A stretch of 64,000 nt of DNA from Dokdonella_A sp963758365 (GTDB taxonomy: Bacteria > Pseudomonadota > Gammaproteobacteria > Xanthomonadales > Rhodanobacteraceae), in assembly GCA_963758365.1 (NCBI GenBank), contig CAVWVB010000001.1, positions 1,364,001 to 1,428,000 on the forward strand. Direction: 5' to 3'. Position 1 is the first letter of the stretch. Each line of letters begins with the position of its first letter. The notes beneath the pieces were generated by a model that made no database searches, was not told where the DNA came from, and saw only the letters and a program-made list of their open reading frames with translations. Positions 49,344-58,716 of this stretch are shown here, one piece after another. The translations under genes were made by a program, and so were the position numbers.

Positions 49344-51887
49344 TCAGGGCAGCGTCTCGATGATGTTCGCGACGCAGCGTTCGAGACGCGCGTCGAGGCT
49401 TGCATCCGGTGCCGGACCCAGCGCGGTCCAGCGTGTCAGCAGGTCGGCGAACTCCGTGGCCACCGCGGCAGAGGCATCGCCACGCAGGCGCGCAGACAGG
49501 CGCTTGACCTGCAGCGAGCGGCGGCGCTCACGGTCTTCGTCGACTGGTTCGATGCCGCCCAGCAGTTCGAGTTCCAGCAGCACGTCGCGGAACGCGTCCG
49601 CCGTGTCGCTACGCGGCTGGGCATCGGTTAGCGCACTTTCGAAACGCGCGCCGAGAGCGTCACGGGCGATATCGCTTGGCGTGACGGCCATCCAGCGCGC
49701 GCGCAGATCGTCGGCTGCCGCGCCGCTCGATTCTGCGGCGCGACACAGCCGATAGCGCTCGAGCCAGCCGAGGAAACGCCCGATCCGGCGCCGGCGTTCG
49801 ATGTCCCGCGCGGATTCACGCAATCGCGTCCTCGCTTCAATGAATCGTTGCTCGAGCGTGGAGTCGCGGATACCGAGCGCGTCCCAGCTCGACTGCAGCC
49901 GCACCAGCGTGCCGCGCTCGGCTGGAGTCTGCGACTCGAGCAGGCTTTCCAGCTCCGCGCACAGCGATTGCGCTTGTGCATGCGCATCGGCGTCGCGTGC
50001 CGAGCGCTCGCTGCGCTCGGCATCGAGCTTGCCGAACACCGCGTCGATTGCGGCACGAAACATCTTCCACTGCGCCTGATCGCGTGAACGACGACCGTTG
50101 CCAATGTGTTGCCAGCGCTGCTGCAGCTCGCGCGCCGCGGCGACCGCGCCGCGGCGCAACTCACCCGAGCCGAGTGTCTCGGCTTCGGCAATCAGTGCGC
50201 GCTTGGCGTTTTCGATCCGCGTATCGCGATGCGCAATGCGCGTGTCCAGATCGCGCAGCGCGTCCTTCAGACGCTGGGCCAGGCTCTTGCGCTCGCGTGG
50301 GGGTACCTTGTCGAGGCCACGCAGCGCGTCGACCACCTCCCTGCGCAAGGCGACGATCGCCGACCACTCTTCGTACTCCGCGGGAAGTGCGCTCACGCGC
50401 TCGAGCAGGGCAGCGACCTGCTCCGAGTGCGACTGGCGCAGCTCGTGACGTTTGCGGAAATAGGCCTGGGCAGGCGCGAGCGCCGCGCGGCATGCGGCGT
50501 GGAAGCGCCGCGAAAGGCCATCCGGGCGTGCTGCTGTCCGGGCTTCGAGCGCATCCAGCCGCGTCCATTCGGATTGCGCGTCACGCACGCTGGAAGCGAC
50601 CGCATCCGGATGCAGGGCGGAACCGGGCAACGCCTCGATGTCCTCGCAAAGCTGCCTGCGCCGCTTGTTGTCGGCCCAGTGTTGCCAGCGGCTGATCTCG
50701 CCATGGCGCTTCTCGACAGCCGCGTGCCGGCGTGCGAGTGCGCGCGGGAGATGTCCGCCGATGCGTGCACGCAATGCATCTGCGCGGGCCTTCGCCGCAT
50801 GGGCCTGCACGCTTGCGCCCGCTTCGATGCCCGCCTCGACGGCTGTGAGAGCCTCTGCAAGTTGCGCAAGCAGGTCCTGCTGGTGCGCGCGCTGCCGCAG
50901 TGCGTCCGCGTTGACCTCGTCGATCGAAGAAGCCATGCGCGCCTGCGCAAGCAGGGGCACCACCACGGCCTCGATGGCGGCCTTGGCGGCCGGCGCTTCC
51001 TCGGCTTCATCCTCGTCACTCGCGGTCACGGCGACCACGGCCGGGGCCGCGCCTTCGGCTGCCGCGCTCACCGGGTCGGCGCCCGCTGCCGCAGTCTCCG
51101 ACGGCCGCGGCAGGTCGCCGCGGCTTCTCGCGAGCAGATTGCGTGCGCGCTCGAAGCGCACTCGCAGCGTGGCCGGCACGATGGAATCGAGTGCCTGCCA
51201 ACGTACGAGAATCGAGTTTTCCGTGTCGTCGTTTCGAGGCTCGCGCACGAGCTGTTCCAACTGCTCGCAGAGCGTTCGGGCGCTCCACTCCAGCGTCGAC
51301 TCGTCGCCGCGTGCGAGGCGCAGTGTCTCGATGCGCTCGCGTGCGCGTCGACTGACCCGCTTGTCCGACTTGCGCGCGCGTTCGGCCAGTCGCGCGAGTT
51401 GCGCCTCGTCATCGAGGCGATCCACGAGCATGAGCCGGATCTGCGGATCGCTGTCTTCGAGCGCACGCTCGCACAACAACGCGGGACGGGATACACGGTC
51501 GAGTGCGGCGCGGCGCAGTTCGGGTTCGCGTCCGTGTCGAAGCAGATGTTCCATGAGTTCGTGCCCGTCCTGCGCCCGCAGCAGGCGAAGGCGTTCGGAG
51601 AGCGCTGGCGCGTCGGCGTGAATGCCGGCCAGCAGGTCGAACCAGAGCGCACGCGCCTGCGCGCGCACAGCCGGGTCGGGATCGTCGCGCGCGAGGCCCT
51701 GTGCGATCCCCGGGTCGGCCAGACGCCGCATCGCGGCGATACGCACGCCGGCGTCGGCGTCGTCGCGCGCGAGCGAGCCGAGGCTCGCGACGAGTTCGGG
51801 ATCGCCGTCATGGGCGACGGCATCGCGACGTGTCGCGGCATCCTTCGAGAGCCAGCGCCGCTTGCGCAGCAATTCGGAAAAGTTCAT
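49344..51887 (-). CDS. DUF349 repeat protein
   Basis: A large 847-residue soluble protein, almost entirely helical. The N-terminal part has HEAT-like units (LGSLARDDADAGVRIAAMRR). The rest contains several DUF349 modules, three-helix coiled-coil units marked by W and charged residues (for example 'ELQQRWQHIGNGRRSRDQAQ', 'LERRFRAACRAAL'-like segments and 'LQSSWDALGIRDSTLEQRF'). The function is unknown. Extended coiled coils of this kind suggest a scaffold or nucleic-acid-associated role. It sits between a TraB-like membrane protein and the aldehyde dehydrogenase. Confidence 0.82.
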   Translation of the reverse strand: MNFSELLRKRRWLSKDAATRRDAVAHDGDPELVASLGSLARDDADAGVRIAAMRRLADPGIAQGLARDDPDPAVRAQARALWFDLLAGIHADAPALSERLRLLRAQDGHELMEHLLRHGREPELRRAALDRVSRPALLCERALEDSDPQIRLMLVDRLDDEAQLARLAERARKSDKRVSRRARERIETLRLARGDESTLEWSARTLCEQLEQLVREPRNDDTENSILVRWQALDSIVPATLRVRFERARNLLARSRGDLPRPSETAAAGADPVSAAAEGAAPAVVAVTASDEDEAEEAPAAKAAIEAVVVPLLAQARMASSIDEVNADALRQRAHQQDLLAQLAEALTAVEAGIEAGASVQAHAAKARADALRARIGGHLPRALARRHAAVEKRHGEISRWQHWADNKRRRQLCEDIEALPGSALHPDAVASSVRDAQSEWTRLDALEARTAARPDGLSRRFHAACRAALAPAQAYFRKRHELRQSHSEQVAALLERVSALPAEYEEWSAIVALRREVVDALRGLDKVPPRERKSLAQRLKDALRDLDTRIAHRDTRIENAKRALIAEAETLGSGELRRGAVAAARELQQRWQHIGNGRRSRDQAQWKMFRAAIDAVFGKLDAERSERSARDADAHAQAQSLCAELESLLESQTPAERGTLVRLQSSWDALGIRDSTLEQRFIEARTRLRESARDIERRRRIGRFLGWLERYRLCRAAESSGAAADDLRARWMAVTPSDIARDALGARFESALTDAQPRSDTADAFRDVLLELELLGGIEPVDEDRERRRSLQVKRLSARLRGDASAAVATEFADLLTRWTALGPAPDASLDARLERCVANIIETLP

Positions 51888-51915
51888 CGGTGCGGAAACA
51901 GTTCCATCGAGTGGG

Positions 51916-53136
51916 TCAGAAGAGGTTCCTGATGATACTGATGCCGGCCGTGTATTCGCCGATCAGGGTACCCAGGGTCACGAACATGAAATTCAGCAGG
52001 GTACGTGCGATGCGGTTCTTCCACCAGCCGGTCCAGTGTGCGACGTCGTTGCGCAGCGTGTCGAAATCCGCGACACGCGGATGACGCAGCCAGGCCTCGA
52101 CGCCCGCGCTGATCGCCGAAGCCGGAATGCCCGGGCGGAACGGCTTCAGCGGCGCGGCGACGAAGGCGGCGATGACGCTGAGCGGATGTGCGGCCGCCGC
52201 AATCGCCCCGAGCGCCGCGAAACCGCCGGTAAACAGCGTCCATGTCAGCAGGGCATCGGTACCGGCCCGGGTCCCGCGTGTGAACGCTAAACCGATGGCC
52301 CCCGCGATCACCACGAAGACGCCAATCGCGAACCACTTCGGCCACCGCGACGGTGGCGGCGTTCGCGACAGTTTCTCGAGCAGCGGGCGCGGCATCTCGT
52401 TCTGGGTGCCGAGCGTGCGCTCGATGCCTTTCAGGTGACCCGCGCCGATCACGACGAGCACGCGCCGTACCGGATTCTCCGCGGCCTGCTCGCGCAGCCG
52501 AGCGCTCATGTAGCGGTCGCGTTCGCCGATGAGTGCGTCGTAGAGCGGTGGCGATTCGCGCGCGAATTCGCTGAACATGCTGCCCAGCAGATCGCCCTGC
52601 TTGAGTTTCTCGACCTCATCCTCGCTGACTTCGTCCCTGGTCAGCAGGCTCGCGCCGAGGCCGCCGACGATCGACAGTCGATCGAGAAACGGGACGCTGC
52701 GGTAGGCGCGTTTTAGGGTCACGCCGATCTCGCGATCGATCAGCCAGACCGGAAGTCCGCGCGCATCCGCGCCGTCGATCGCGGCTTTCATTTCGGCGCC
52801 CGGTTCGATCCCGAATTGCTCGGCGAGCCGGCGCTGAAACGCGGACAGCGCGAGATTGGCCGCGATCAGGCCGACCTTGCCCTGACGGATCACCTCGAAC
52901 AGGTCGAGCTTGCGGAACGCTTCGGGGTCGCGCATCGACTGGTAGCGCGACTCGCACAGCTCGACCGCAACCGCGTCGAACGGTTCGCGTTCGAGCATGA
53001 TGCGCACGGCGTCGGCGCTGACCCTCGATACGTGCGCAGTGCCGAGCAGCACGTACTCGACGTCGCCGCGCCGCACACGCGCGGTCGGTTGCGCGGCGAG
53101 CGGATCGGCTGCGGTCGTGGCGTCGCCATCGGTCAT
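51916..53136 (-). CDS. TraB/PrgY family membrane protein
   Basis: 406 residues. The N-terminal TraB domain (about 20-245) has 'VEYVLLGTAHVSRVSADAV', 'FDAVAVELCESRYQSM', 'GLPVWLIDREIGVTLKRAY' and 'VLVVIGAGHLKGI', with the conserved GTAH, E, and GxxH residues proposed as a metal-dependent protease site in the Tiki/TraB/PrgY superfamily. The C-terminal third has three to four membrane segments. The enterococcal relative PrgY inhibits a peptide pheromone; the role here is unknown. ATG 53136 was chosen because the family begins soon after. Confidence 0.82.
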   Translation of the reverse strand: MTDGDATTAADPLAAQPTARVRRGDVEYVLLGTAHVSRVSADAVRIMLEREPFDAVAVELCESRYQSMRDPEAFRKLDLFEVIRQGKVGLIAANLALSAFQRRLAEQFGIEPGAEMKAAIDGADARGLPVWLIDREIGVTLKRAYRSVPFLDRLSIVGGLGASLLTRDEVSEDEVEKLKQGDLLGSMFSEFARESPPLYDALIGERDRYMSARLREQAAENPVRRVLVVIGAGHLKGIERTLGTQNEMPRPLLEKLSRTPPPSRWPKWFAIGVFVVIAGAIGLAFTRGTRAGTDALLTWTLFTGGFAALGAIAAAAHPLSVIAAFVAAPLKPFRPGIPASAISAGVEAWLRHPRVADFDTLRNDVAHWTGWWKNRIARTLLNFMFVTLGTLIGEYTAGISIIRNLF

Positions 53137-53162
53137 TTGCGGAAAGCCGCCGGTATGCACGT

Positions 53163-54050
53163 TCAATCGCGAAATCGCCTGAGCAGGTCCGCATAGGCAT
53201 CGATGCGACGATCGCGCAGAAACGGCCAGATGCGGCGCACGTGTTCGCTGCGCCCGAGGTCGACATCGGCTAACAACAGCTCGCCCGTATCGGCCGACGC
53301 CTGGGCGAGAATCTCGCCTTGCGGGCCGGCGACGAAACTCGAACCCCAGAACTGGATGCCGCGCGCGCCATCCGGAGCGGCCTCGAATCCGGTACGGTTG
53401 CACGCGAGCAGAGGCAGCCCGTTCGCCACCGCATGACCGCGCTGCACGGTGATCCAGGCATCGCGCTGCCGATCCTTCTCGTCGTGCGCATCGCCGGGAT
53501 CCCAGCCGATCGCGGTTGGATAGAGCAGCAGATCGGCCCCGGCGAGCGCCATCAGGCGCGCACCTTCCGGATACCACTGGTCCCAGCAGACCAGCAGGCC
53601 GAGACGGCCGACCGAAGTGTCGATCGGGTGGAATCCGAGATCGCCCGGCGTGAAATAGAACTTTTCATAGAAGGCGGGATCGTCCGGAATGTGCATCTTG
53701 CGATACGTGCCCGCGATCGCTTGCGCGCGATCGAACACGATGGCGGTATTGTGGTACAGCCCGGCTGCGCGACGCTCGAACAGCGATGCGACCACGACGA
53801 TCCGCAGTTCCTCGGCCAGCGCGCCGAGGCGGGCGCTGCTCGGACCCGGGATCGGCTCGGCGCGATCGAATTCGACGACGCTCTCGTGCTGGCAGAAGTA
53901 GGGACCGTTGTGCAGTTCCTGCAGCAGCACGAGTTCCGCGCCGGCCGCAGCGGCGCGACGCAGGCCTTCCTCGATCGCATCGAGGTTCGCATCTGCAGTG
54001 CCGCGGTCGGTCTCCTGCAGCAGCGCGACCTTGAGGATTCGCTGGGTCAT
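53163..54050 (-). CDS. aguB: N-carbamoylputrescine amidohydrolase
   Basis: A 295-residue carbon-nitrogen hydrolase with the Glu-Lys-Cys triad: LLQELHNGPYF, YRKMHIPDDPAFYEKFYFTP and LGLLVCWDQWYPEGARLMAL. The strong NGPYFCQHE and FYEKFYF blocks mark the AguB group. It converts N-carbamoylputrescine to putrescine, CO2 and ammonia, the last step of the agmatine route. ATG 54050 (MTQRILKVALLQ) is preferred to the upstream in-frame ATG. It heads a leftward run (aguB, traB-like, DUF349, aldehyde dehydrogenase). Confidence 0.93.
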   Translation of the reverse strand: MTQRILKVALLQETDRGTADANLDAIEEGLRRAAAAGAELVLLQELHNGPYFCQHESVVEFDRAEPIPGPSSARLGALAEELRIVVVASLFERRAAGLYHNTAIVFDRAQAIAGTYRKMHIPDDPAFYEKFYFTPGDLGFHPIDTSVGRLGLLVCWDQWYPEGARLMALAGADLLLYPTAIGWDPGDAHDEKDRQRDAWITVQRGHAVANGLPLLACNRTGFEAAPDGARGIQFWGSSFVAGPQGEILAQASADTGELLLADVDLGRSEHVRRIWPFLRDRRIDAYADLLRRFRD

Positions 54051-54202
54051 GGCTTCGCGTGAAGAATCACAGTCGGCGATGGTAGCGCGGATCGGCGCGG
54101 TGAGGGCCCGCAACTGCAGGGCGCCTGCGTCCATTCACCCGGTATTGCAGGCGCGCCGGCAATGGTTGCCGTGCCGGGAACGCTGGTGTATCACGACGTA
54201 TC

Positions 54203-56266
54203 ATGTCCGCTGAACGACATCCGAACGAACCGCTGCTGGACGTCCTTGTTGTCGGCAGCGAGGCGGACGCGGCGCCGCTGCGGGTTCTGCTGGGCGGCGC
54301 GGCCACGACTGCCGCGTCGAGCAGCGTCGCGGATGCGATCGCGAGGATCGAGCGTTCATCGCCCGACGTGATCGTACTGATGATAAACGGCGTCGAGGAT
54401 CTGGATGCAGTCTCCGTGATCGGCGAGCGCGCAGGTCGCGCGGCGCTGCTCGCGCTGCTCGCCACGAACGAACCGGATTGGGCGAATCGCGCGATCGCAC
54501 GCGGTGCGTTCGACGCACTTGCCCTGCCGGGTCTGCGCGGCGATCTGTTCATCTGCGCACTACGTCACGCGCGTCTGCGCAAGCGCGTCGAGGAAGAGCG
54601 TCGCTCGAATGCGAACAGCCTGCGTTCGTTGTTCGACCTGAACCTGGAGGCGATGTGGGTCTGCGATCCTGCGACGCAGAAGATTCTTCTCGCAAACCGC
54701 GTCGCAGTCGAATCGTACGGGTACAGCGAGGCGGACTTTTCCGCACTGACGCTCAATGAACTCCTGGATTCCGCGGTCCCGCACGTCGATGGCGGGTGTG
54801 AGCTGCCTGCACCCGGCAAGGTGATTCTGCAACGTCATCGGACCCGCGATGGGCGCCGGATCGAAGTCGAGTTGACGGTATCGCGGGTCCCGCTATGGGG
54901 CCGCGAGCATCTGCTGGTGCAGGCGCGCGATGTCACCGACGACCGCCGCGCGGTGCGTGCACTCGAGGCGAGCGAGCGGAGGTTTCGCGATCTCTTCGAA
55001 CACAGCACGGGCTTCATCTGCATCCACGATCTCGAGGGCATCCTGCTCTCGGTAAATCCAGCGGCCGCGAACGCGCTGGAGCGCAGCGCGGGTGAACTGC
55101 TCGGCACGCCGCTGCGTGACCTCGCACCGCCACACCTGCGCTTTCTCGTCGACCAGTACCTGCAACGGATACGTGATCATGGCGAGGATGCCGGCGTCAT
55201 GCGCGTCCGCAACCGGCGCGGCGAGGATCTGGTCTGGCAATACCGCAACCGTGTCTATGCCGATCCGGAGGGCGCCCCGATCGTGATGGGTTACGCGCAG
55301 GACATTACCGCGATGCGCGCGGTCGAACATGCATTCCGCCTCAGCGAACGGCGGCTGCGCACGATCGCCGATACGCTGCCGCTCAGGATCGCGTATTTCG
55401 ATGCACAGCAGCATTTGGTGTTTGCGAACGAAGCCTATCGGCGCGCCTACCCTGATGCGAGCGCCGGGGTCAGCGCGCGCCACGCCCGCGAAGTGGTAGG
55501 CGAGAGACTCTACGCGATGCGCAAACCGTATATCGAACGCACCCTCGCGGGCGAGCGTACGGTATTCGAGACGGAAGAGGGCGAGGGCGATCAGGCGCGC
55601 AGCTACGAGATCACCTACATCCCCGAGTTCGACGAGAAGCAGCCGGTCGTTATCGGCATCCACTCGATGATCCGCGACATTACCGCGCAGAAACGCGAAG
55701 AGCAGCGTCTGACCCGTCTTGCGCGAATCGACGCGCTGAGCGGTCTGTTGAACCGGGTCGGCTTCTACGAGCGACTCGAGAACGCGATCGCGCGATCCCG
55801 CGACCAGGATTCCCTGCTTGCGGTTCTCTATCTGGACATCGACGGGTTCAAGCAGGTCAACGACACGCATGGACATGCGGTCGGCGACGCATTGATCCGC
55901 GCGTTCGCGGCGCGCCTTGCAGACAAGGTTCGCGCATCGGATGTGGTCGGCCGGCTCGGCGGCGACGAGTTCACGGTCTTCATGGAGCGGATTGCCGACG
56001 CGGACTGCATTCGCGTGATCGCGACGGATCTCGTCGATGCGATGCGCCGTCCATTCGAGTTGCACTCGCCAGAACTCACGTTGAGCGTGGGTGCGAGCAT
56101 CGGCATCGCGCTGTGTCGGGCTGCCCCGCTCGCGGCGGCGGATCTTGTCGAGCGCGCGGATGCGATGCTGTACGCGGCCAAGCAGGCGGGGCGCGGGACC
56201 TGGCGCCTCGAACTCGCGGAGCCATGCGCCGGCGATTCCGCCGGCAGCGTTGCCGGACCCGGCTGA
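54203..56266 (+). CDS. PAS-PAS-PAS-GGDEF diguanylate cyclase
   Basis: 687 residues, no membrane segments. The N-terminal 120 residues look like a receiver that has lost its phospho-Asp (PDVIVLMINGVED). Three PAS domains follow (about 140-250, 258-375, 385-500). The GGDEF domain (about 520-670) has an intact LGGDEFTVF and 'YLDIDGFKQVNDTHGHAVGD', so it should make c-di-GMP; there is no EAL domain and no clear RxxD inhibitory site at the usual distance. It sits between aguA and aguB on the opposite strand. Confidence 0.9.
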   Translation: MSAERHPNEPLLDVLVVGSEADAAPLRVLLGGAATTAASSSVADAIARIERSSPDVIVLMINGVEDLDAVSVIGERAGRAALLALLATNEPDWANRAIARGAFDALALPGLRGDLFICALRHARLRKRVEEERRSNANSLRSLFDLNLEAMWVCDPATQKILLANRVAVESYGYSEADFSALTLNELLDSAVPHVDGGCELPAPGKVILQRHRTRDGRRIEVELTVSRVPLWGREHLLVQARDVTDDRRAVRALEASERRFRDLFEHSTGFICIHDLEGILLSVNPAAANALERSAGELLGTPLRDLAPPHLRFLVDQYLQRIRDHGEDAGVMRVRNRRGEDLVWQYRNRVYADPEGAPIVMGYAQDITAMRAVEHAFRLSERRLRTIADTLPLRIAYFDAQQHLVFANEAYRRAYPDASAGVSARHAREVVGERLYAMRKPYIERTLAGERTVFETEEGEGDQARSYEITYIPEFDEKQPVVIGIHSMIRDITAQKREEQRLTRLARIDALSGLLNRVGFYERLENAIARSRDQDSLLAVLYLDIDGFKQVNDTHGHAVGDALIRAFAARLADKVRASDVVGRLGGDEFTVFMERIADADCIRVIATDLVDAMRRPFELHSPELTLSVGASIGIALCRAAPLAAADLVERADAMLYAAKQAGRGTWRLELAEPCAGDSAGSVAGPG

Positions 56267-56282
56267 CATGCAGCGGCCCGGA

Positions 56283-57317
56283 TCAGCTCGCGAGCGCGCC
56301 CGCAGGCAGTTGCATGGTCAGGCAATGGATGCTGCCGTTCTGCCAGATCAGTTCGCGTGCAGCGACCGGCACGACTGCGCGACCCGGGTGGGCGGCCGCG
56401 ATGACTTCGGCGGCGAGTGCGTCGGCCGCGACATCGTAGGCGGGAACCAGGACCGCGCCATTGATGACCAGATAATTCGCGTACGAGGCGGCGAGGCGAC
56501 GCTGGCCATCGACGATCGCGCCGGCCCAGGGCAGTGCATGCAACCGGTAGCTCCGACCCTGCGCGGTGCGCAGCGCCGCCAGTTCGTCCTGCATGCGCGC
56601 GAACTCGGCGTGATGCGGATCGGCCGGATCGTCGCAGGCCTGGAAAACGATCGCGTCGTGCGGCGCGAAGCGGGCGAGGGTGTCGACATGCGCGTCGGTA
56701 TCGTCGCCTTCGAGATACCCGTGATCGAGCCAGAGCACGCGCCGTGCGGCCAAGGTACCGGTGAGGCGGGCGGTCAGTTCCTCGCGCGTCATCCGTGGAT
56801 GACGCTGGTGCAGGCAACGCCAGGTGGTCAGGATCGTGCCCTTGCCGTCCGACTCGATCGCACCGCCTTCGAGCGCCCAGTCGATACGGCGATGTTCCGC
56901 AGCGCCGAACACGCCTTGCTCGACCAGCCCCTCGACGAGGCGGTCGTCGCGGCCTCCCTCGTACTTGCCGCCCCAGCCCGTGAAACGGAAATCGAGCAGG
57001 CGAGGGCGCGTGCCGTCGCTGAGGCCGATCGGACCGGAATCACGCACCCAGGTGTCGTCGTAGCCGATTTCGACGAAACGGATGCGCGCCGCATCGACGC
57101 CGGCTTCGTCGAGCAGGCTTGCGGCGCGCGTACGCACCGCCGGATCGGCCACGCAGATCAGTACCGGCTCGAAGCGTGCGATGGAACCGGCCAGGGCGGT
57201 ATAGGCGGCCTCGATGCGCGCGAGACGCGGCGCCCAGTCGGTCCCGGCATGCGGCCACGCGACGACGACGCCGGCTTGCGGCTCCCACTCCGCGGGAAGA
57301 CGCAAGCGGCCGCTCAC
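56283..57317 (-). CDS. aguA: Agmatine deiminase
   Basis: A 344-residue guanidino-group hydrolase (PAD-type pentein fold): DTWVRDSGPIGL, LEGGAIESDGKGTILTT, HGYLEGDDTDAHVDTLARF and the catalytic Cys near the end in QNGSIHCLTMQLPAG. It converts agmatine to N-carbamoylputrescine, the substrate of AguB. The GTG start lies three bases after the stop of the small secreted protein gene, so the two are co-transcribed. The cyclase gene converges on it with 16 bases between stops. Confidence 0.94.
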   Translation of the reverse strand: MSGRLRLPAEWEPQAGVVVAWPHAGTDWAPRLARIEAAYTALAGSIARFEPVLICVADPAVRTRAASLLDEAGVDAARIRFVEIGYDDTWVRDSGPIGLSDGTRPRLLDFRFTGWGGKYEGGRDDRLVEGLVEQGVFGAAEHRRIDWALEGGAIESDGKGTILTTWRCLHQRHPRMTREELTARLTGTLAARRVLWLDHGYLEGDDTDAHVDTLARFAPHDAIVFQACDDPADPHHAEFARMQDELAALRTAQGRSYRLHALPWAGAIVDGQRRLAASYANYLVINGAVLVPAYDVAADALAAEVIAAAHPGRAVVPVAARELIWQNGSIHCLTMQLPAGALAS

Positions 57318-57320
57318 GGA

Positions 57321-57650
57321 TCAGGAATTGGGCGCGGCTGCGTCCGTGTCGAGCACGCTGTGGATCACCCGATTGCGCTCGAAGTAGACCGTGTAGCCGG
57401 CGTAACGCCAGCGGTTGATCACCGGGTGGCGGGGCGCATCACCCCCGGCGGGCGGCAGCTTCTCGAGCGGCGCGCCGAAGCGGCGTTCGACCTGGGCCAT
57501 GGACATGCCGCGGCGCGGTGCCGCCATCGCGTGCGCACCGCGGTGCTGATGGGTCGCCTGGGTAGCGAGTGTTTCGGCGCGCGCGGCGGGAGTGGTCAGG
57601 GCGAGCCCGGCCAGCATCGGCACCGTTGCCAGAAGAAACTTGAGGTTCAT
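57321..57650 (-). CDS. Small secreted BamE/SmpA-like protein
   Basis: 109 residues: signal peptide (about 1-25, LLATVPMLAGLALTTPAARA) and a short domain 'GMSMAQVERRFGAPLEKLPP' then 'INRWRYAGYTVYFERNRVIH'. The 'MxxVxxxFGxP ... W.Y..y.vyFe...V' pattern is that of the small beta-lactamase-inhibitor/BamE-like fold. It lacks a lipobox, so it is periplasmic rather than an outer-membrane lipoprotein. Xanthomonads have close look-alikes. It is probably co-transcribed with aguA. Confidence 0.75.
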   Translation of the reverse strand: MNLKFLLATVPMLAGLALTTPAARAETLATQATHQHRGAHAMAAPRRGMSMAQVERRFGAPLEKLPPAGGDAPRHPVINRWRYAGYTVYFERNRVIHSVLDTDAAAPNS

Positions 57651-57784
57651 GGCTCAAATCCTTGTTATCCAACGTGATGGACGCGCATTGCGCGGCTGAT
57701 CGCGGCCCTTTGTAGCAGAAGGCGCAGCGCGGTTCCATGACGGCCGCGGCAGACCGACGGCCGCGTCGCGGCGCTGGAAAACAG

Positions 57785-57809
57785 GAAAGGGCCGCAGCGC
57801 GGCCCTTTC
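57785..57809 (-). terminator. Terminator after rpmJ
   Basis: A perfect 11-bp stem, GAAAGGGCCGC / GCGGCCCTTTC, on an AGC loop, 28 bases past the rpmJ stop. Reading leftward the stem ends in CCCTTTC and is followed by CTGTTTTCC, a T-rich tail. Confidence 0.75.
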
Positions 57810-57836
57810 AGCGGAGTTCTGCGTGAACCCGGCGAT

Positions 57837-57962
57837 TCAGCGCTGACGCGCCTTGAAACGCGGGTTGCTCTTGCAGATCACGAACACCTTGCCGCGGCGG
57901 CGCACGACCTTGCAGTCGCGGTGGCGCTTCTTTGCGGACTTGAGGGAAGACAACACTTTCAT
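57837..57962 (-). CDS. rpmJ: Ribosomal protein L36 (bL36, zinc-free form)
   Basis: 41 residues, MKVLSSLKSAKKRHRDC ... VICKSNPRFKARQR. It has the b-type insertion and only two Cys, so the four-ligand zinc site of the usual L36 is missing. Xanthomonads carry an almost identical stand-alone copy. It is a component of the large ribosomal subunit. It is monocistronic, with its own terminator. If a canonical zinc-form copy exists elsewhere, this one would be the zinc-sparing version. Confidence 0.93.
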   Translation of the reverse strand: MKVLSSLKSAKKRHRDCKVVRRRGKVFVICKSNPRFKARQR

Positions 57963-58115
57963 GGAACGCCTCGCGCGGGTTTCTGGACACGAAAGCGCGG
58001 AATTATAAGGACTTTTTGCGGGCTTTGGAAGCGCTATCGGGAAATCCGGCGACTCCCGGCGGCCGCGGCCCGCGCGGGATCGCAAGAAGTACGCTCGAAA
58101 GGAACCGAACAACGC

Positions 58116-58146
58116 CTCACGCGCAGCCGCGGCAACTGCGCGTGAG
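58116..58146 (-). terminator. Hairpin after the cupredoxin gene
   Basis: CTCACGCGCAG and CTGCGCGTGAG form a perfect 11-bp stem with a nine-base loop, 52 bases past the cupredoxin stop. Reading leftward it is followed by GCGTTGTTCGGTTCC, only weakly T-rich. Confidence 0.6.
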
Positions 58147-58198
58147 CGGCACCGGCGCGTCATGTCGCAGGGCCGGCGGGCGCGGGTGCCTCAAGCTC

Positions 58199-58627
58199 TC
58201 AGTCGATCTCGAACGATTGCAGATCGACCGGGACGGTGACGTTGATCGTGCCGAACATTGCCTGCCCCGGCGCTCCGTGCACAAAGCAGTGGTAGCCGAT
58301 TGTTCCCGGTGCAGGAAACGTGACGACCGCAGTCCACAGCGTGCTGCTCGGTGCGCCATCGCCACCCGTGGCGTCGCACCCGTTCGCGCAACGGAATGCC
58401 GTGACTGTTCCGGGATCAGACTCGGCATTGTGAAAACCGCCGGTGTTCGTGAATGTAACAGTATCTCCAGCCGCAATATTGGTCACGTTGGTGGCTGTTT
58501 CCGAGTCCATGAATACGAAGCCGGCCCCGCCAACGCTCACGTTGTGATTGGCGGCATTGGCAGCCATCGCCGCCAGGATCAAGGAAATCAGGATCGTCGA
58601 AACGGTCCCGCGAATTGCCAGACTCAT
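58199..58627 (-). CDS. Secreted plastocyanin-like cupredoxin with PVDLQSF tail
   Basis: 142 residues. A Sec signal peptide (about 1-26, ending AANA-A) precedes a small cupredoxin domain with type 1 copper ligands His66 (GGFHNAESD), Cys114, His117 and Met124 (CFVHGAPGQAM). A disulfide-like pair Cys80/Cys84 lies between. The domain is followed by the tail VPVDLQSFEID, nearly identical to the end of the DUF3494 protein at 30.7 kb. It may carry electrons or copper in the periplasm or outside the cell. The start has a strong GGAGGACAT. The S8 peptidase gene lies 89 bases upstream on the same strand. Confidence 0.88.
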   Translation of the reverse strand: MSLAIRGTVSTILISLILAAMAANAANHNVSVGGAGFVFMDSETATNVTNIAAGDTVTFTNTGGFHNAESDPGTVTAFRCANGCDATGGDGAPSSTLWTAVVTFPAPGTIGYHCFVHGAPGQAMFGTINVTVPVDLQSFEID

Positions 58628-58716
58628 ATGTCCTCCATGGTGGGCATGCTGCGATTGCGCTGTCGTTGCAGGGCAGTCTTCATTTGCTCGATCGAAACGG
58701 CTGTTCGTTTGCACGA

